Assembly (NCBI RefSeq): GCF_000702625.1 | Contig: NZ_JNIS01000001.1 | Span: 2,174,001 to 2,238,000, forward strand | Length of the DNA stretch: 64,000 nucleotides | From: Exiguobacterium oxidotolerans JCM 12280 | Lineage (GTDB): Bacteria > Bacillota > Bacilli > Exiguobacteriales > Exiguobacteriaceae | Direction of reading: 5' to 3' | Shown: positions 61,623 to 64,000 of the stretch, piece by piece | Numbering within the stretch: the stretch's first letter is position 1 | Layout: the number at the start of each line of letters is the position of its first letter | The notes under the pieces: generated by a model | Told to the model about the DNA's origin: nothing | Seen by the model: the letters and a program-made list of their open reading frames with translations, nothing else | Database searches by the model: none | Translations under genes and position numbers: made by a program

Positions 61623-61660
61623 AGACGGGGCCTCTCTGATTACAGGGTGGTCTTTTTTTT
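61621..61660 (+). terminator. Rho-independent terminator of the 88-aa gene
   Basis: AAAGAC-GG-CCTCT pairs with AGGG-TGG-TCTTT and eight T follow. Confidence 0.8.
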
Positions 61661-61694
61661 GATAAGATAGAACAAGAGAATAGGGGGGAGAAGA

Positions 61695-62885
61695 ATGGAT
61701 GCATTAGATGTCATTGTTCATCCCGAACAGATTGAGGCGTGGTTCCAACCAATCGTTGGAGCGGCACCTTTTAAAGTGGAAGGGTATGAAATCCAATCTC
61801 ATTTTCGCGGTGAGCCGCTGAAGCCATTTTTTCAAGAAGATGATGTACCAATTGAATACCAGTTAGAAGTCATGAGTCATGTCATTCGCCATGCTTTTCA
61901 AAAAGTTCCGGTCGATGCGCATTCATTTGTCTTAATACGCTGTCGACCTGATTGGTTATTCGAAAATGGTGGCGAAGATTTTTTGAGTATCTTACGTGAC
62001 GCACAGATCGACTTTCCGGAAGACCGGTTATATGTCACACTGACCGATGTCCAAGTGGATGACTTTGATCGACTCGGACGAATCGTTGCGTACTATCAAA
62101 ACTCTGGCTTAAAGGTTGCGCTTGATCGTGCGGAGGCGACGAGCTTAGAACGCGTTTTTGCCATGTCGCCGGATATGCTGATTGTCGACTTATCTTCGAT
62201 GATTGAGAAAAAAACCGTTTCAGCCAGCTATCCGCACCTGTTACAGACGATGGAACACTTATGTGACCAGCTTGGTGCCCCGCTTCTTTACAAAAATATC
62301 AGCCATCTTGGTCAACTCCGGTATGCCTGGCAACACGGTGGGCGCTATTATATGGGAACGCTACTCGGTGAGACGACACCTGACTGGGTGACGACATGCC
62401 CAGGCATGGAAATCTTATTACATGAAGTGCCAATGTTCTATAAATATGACCGGGAACAGATGAATCGTTTGTTCCAGCTCGAACAAGACTGGACGATTCG
62501 GTTTAATGAGTACTGCCAGTCGTTAAAAGCAGATGAAGCATTGGATGAATGGTTAATTAGGTTGGCCCAAAAGATGGAACCTGAATTCATCCGCTTTTAC
62601 ATCACAGACGCGAATGGCTTTCAAAAGTCATCAAACGTTAGTAAAAAGAGCGGTGAATGGAAAACATATGCGTTTTACAAAGGTTATAACTGGAGTTTTC
62701 GACCGTATTTCATTCGGACTACGGTTGCGATGGAACGACGGCATACGGGGTACCTCTCTGATCGGTACGTTGATTTCAGTTCGAGTGAACAGACGCGAAC
62801 GTTCAGTATGCCGCTAAATAATGGGATGTTCTTATTTGCTGATATTTCAGCAAGTTATTTATATCAAGAACGGTTAAGTGAATAA
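61695..62885 (+). CDS. Degenerate EAL-domain protein, YkuI-like
   Basis: A 396-residue protein: EAL-like domain (about residues 1-245) plus a C-terminal PAS-like domain (from about 260; KYDREQMNRLFQLEQDW ... GYLSDRYVDF), the layout of Bacillus YkuI. The EAL motif reads EIQ (E32), and the DDFG motif reads DRAE, so metal and substrate residues are partly lost. I expect c-di-GMP binding or none, not hydrolysis. No membrane segment. ATG follows AGGGGGGAGAAG. The next gene starts 15 bp downstream. Confidence 0.85.
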   Translation: MDALDVIVHPEQIEAWFQPIVGAAPFKVEGYEIQSHFRGEPLKPFFQEDDVPIEYQLEVMSHVIRHAFQKVPVDAHSFVLIRCRPDWLFENGGEDFLSILRDAQIDFPEDRLYVTLTDVQVDDFDRLGRIVAYYQNSGLKVALDRAEATSLERVFAMSPDMLIVDLSSMIEKKTVSASYPHLLQTMEHLCDQLGAPLLYKNISHLGQLRYAWQHGGRYYMGTLLGETTPDWVTTCPGMEILLHEVPMFYKYDREQMNRLFQLEQDWTIRFNEYCQSLKADEALDEWLIRLAQKMEPEFIRFYITDANGFQKSSNVSKKSGEWKTYAFYKGYNWSFRPYFIRTTVAMERRHTGYLSDRYVDFSSSEQTRTFSMPLNNGMFLFADISASYLYQERLSE

Positions 62886-62899
62886 GGAGGAAATGAAAC

Positions 62900-63646
62900 A
62901 TGTTGGATTATGATTATGCTGCACTACGTGAGATTGGGCGCATCGTCGCCATTGCGCGCGATGAAATGGCGGATGCCGTCAAACCAGGAATTACAACGAA
63001 AGAGCTTGATGACATCGGAGCGCGGATTTTGAAGGAACATGGAGCGGAATCAGCACCAATCGTCATGTATGATTTCCCTGGAGCAACGTGTATCAGTGTC
63101 AATGAAGTCGCAGCTCATGGTATTCCTGGTGCATATGTCATTCAAGAAGGTGATATCGTCAACGTCGATGTCTCGGCAGTCAAAGATGGCTACTATTCAG
63201 ATACAGGTAAAACGGTGATTGCGGGCGAAGCGAAACGTCCTGAGCACGTCCGACTCGTCGAAGTGTCATTGTCGGCCCTTGAAAAAGGTCTTGAGAAAGT
63301 CAAAGCGGGTACGAAAGTCAATCAAATCGGGAAAGCGATTTATGCGGAAACACGCAAAAATGGCTTTACGGTCATTCGGAATTTAGCTGGACATGGATTA
63401 GGAAAAACGTTGCATGGTGAACCAGAGTCGATTTCGAATTACTTCAACCGCGAAGAAAATGATTTGTTGAAAGAAGGACAAGTCATCGCAGTCGAAACGT
63501 TTATCTCGACGAGCGACGAATTTTGTATGGAAGATGAAAAGGACGGCTGGACACTGTATACGCCAAACAAAAGTTTGGTTTCGCAGTTCGAACATAGCGT
63601 CGTCGTCTTGAAGGATGGATACGAAATCTTGACGAAGGCAGACTAA
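62900..63646 (+). CDS. map: Methionine aminopeptidase, type I
   Basis: The enzyme removes N-terminal Met from new proteins. The 248-residue protein has the five metal ligands in NVDVSAVKDGYYSDTGKT (two Asp), AGHGLGKTLH (His), AVETF (Glu) and SQFEHSVVV (Glu). Its length fits the standalone second form (YflG-like) found in Bacilli rather than the copy in the ribosomal operon; which one it is cannot be settled here. ATG follows AAGGAGGAAATG. Confidence 0.95.
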   Translation: MLDYDYAALREIGRIVAIARDEMADAVKPGITTKELDDIGARILKEHGAESAPIVMYDFPGATCISVNEVAAHGIPGAYVIQEGDIVNVDVSAVKDGYYSDTGKTVIAGEAKRPEHVRLVEVSLSALEKGLEKVKAGTKVNQIGKAIYAETRKNGFTVIRNLAGHGLGKTLHGEPESISNYFNREENDLLKEGQVIAVETFISTSDEFCMEDEKDGWTLYTPNKSLVSQFEHSVVVLKDGYEILTKAD

Positions 63647-63680
63647 AAAAAGCGTCGTTCCGCAAAGGGACGGCGCTTTT
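63647..63680 (+). terminator. Rho-independent terminator of map
   Basis: AAAAGCGTCGTTCC pairs with GGGACGGCGCTTTT across a short GCAAA loop; the A and T runs on both sides could allow bidirectional use. Confidence 0.85.
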
Positions 63681-63684
63681 AGAA

Positions 63685-63934
63685 TGTAGACAAACTCTGG
63701 TTAAGCGTGAACATGCAATCCGTTCGCGCGTCCCTGTCTCGCCTCGTTTTCAAAGTGGCAACCGTCTGCATGCCGGGATTTGCCTCGCGGTATCACCTAA
63801 AAAGCGTCACGTTTCGTTGACTCCTGCGGGAAAAGTGCGTTTTTAACGCACTTTCAGAGGCAGGCAAGACCCTGCTCGTTGTCCGTGAGGACCAAGGAGC
63901 AACGGCTTGCGCCTCGCCCGAGGAAAGCAACGAA
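63685..63934 (-). repeat. Dispersed structured repeat, copy C
   Basis: This 250-bp copy is inverted relative to A and B. On the minus strand it starts at TCGTTGCTTTCCTCGGGCG and ends GTTTGTCTACA, 5 bp from the map terminator. It is missing the GTGCTATCGGGAGAT start and shares with A the segment GACGAGGCGAGACAGGGA absent from B. The short frame at 63793-63981 is not a credible gene. The last 66 bp of the window hold nothing recognisable. Confidence 0.8.
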
Positions 63935-64000
63935 AAGGTAGAAGATTTTTTTTGACAGATATGACTTCTCCATGCCGTCAAAGAACGAGTTTAGACTGGG

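Noticed and set aside
63793-63981. 62-codon minus-strand frame in repeat copy C
   Set aside because: It follows repeat sequence, has no good ribosome site and is not matched by an intact frame in the other copies.
1-64000. CRISPR arrays, rRNA genes, phage modules or restriction systems
   Set aside because: No regularly spaced direct repeats, no rRNA sequence and no genes of phage structure or DNA modification were seen.

Overview
The window looks like a chromosomal stretch of a low-to-moderate-GC Gram-positive Bacillales bacterium, most probably Exiguobacterium. Supporting signs are strong AGGAGG ribosome binding sites, a Bacillus-type argCJBD-carAB-argF operon, a T-box leader, a complete lia cell-envelope stress operon, an Fnr with the Bacillus C-terminal cysteine cluster, and pflBA. 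The genus call is an inference from gene content and style. Almost all genes are ordinary chromosomal ones; the mobile DNA is one intact IS3-type element and two IS200/IS605 relics.

Layout. 1-3.4 kb: a truncated thioredoxin-like protein, small unknown genes, an NhaC antiporter, an IS605 relic and a 31-aa membrane peptide. 3.5-12.7 kb: a tightly overlapping seven-gene operon from glutamate to citrulline, behind a promoter with two ARG boxes. 13-18.2 kb: a metallo-hydrolase, tRNA-Gly, an Imm11-like gene pair, a lipase-like hydrolase and formate-THF ligase. 18.3-30.3 kb: a sugar ABC transporter split into permeases (18.3 kb) and binding protein (24.2 kb), separated by T-box-controlled asnA, a DedA protein and a cation/proton antiporter; then a purine permease, a YesM/YesN-type two-component system and deoD. 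The permease and binding-protein promoters share sequence blocks, suggesting joint control.

30.5-37.8 kb: aldehyde dehydrogenase, fnr, and a three-gene ba3-type oxidase operon with a perfect TGTGA-N6-TCACA box at an activating position. Two copies of a dispersed, hairpin-rich repeat lie here, one split by the IS3-type element. 37.9-41.4 kb: liaIHFSR. 41.5-47.8 kb: an RsgA-type GTPase, an ABC-F protein with an attenuator-like leader, and pflA/pflB with Fnr-like boxes. 48.1-54.1 kb: a DEAD-box helicase cluster and two tandem membrane diguanylate cyclases. 54.2-64 kb: a second IS605 relic, uup, plsC, small genes, cvfB, a CshA-type helicase, a degenerate YkuI-like EAL protein, methionine aminopeptidase and a third repeat copy.

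Functional links: Fnr, ba3 oxidase and PflBA form a plausible oxygen-response set; two GGDEF proteins and the EAL protein form a c-di-GMP set. The most notable unexplained items are the dispersed structured repeat whose one end sits beside unrelated intrinsic terminators in all three copies, and the structured region upstream of the CshA-type helicase.
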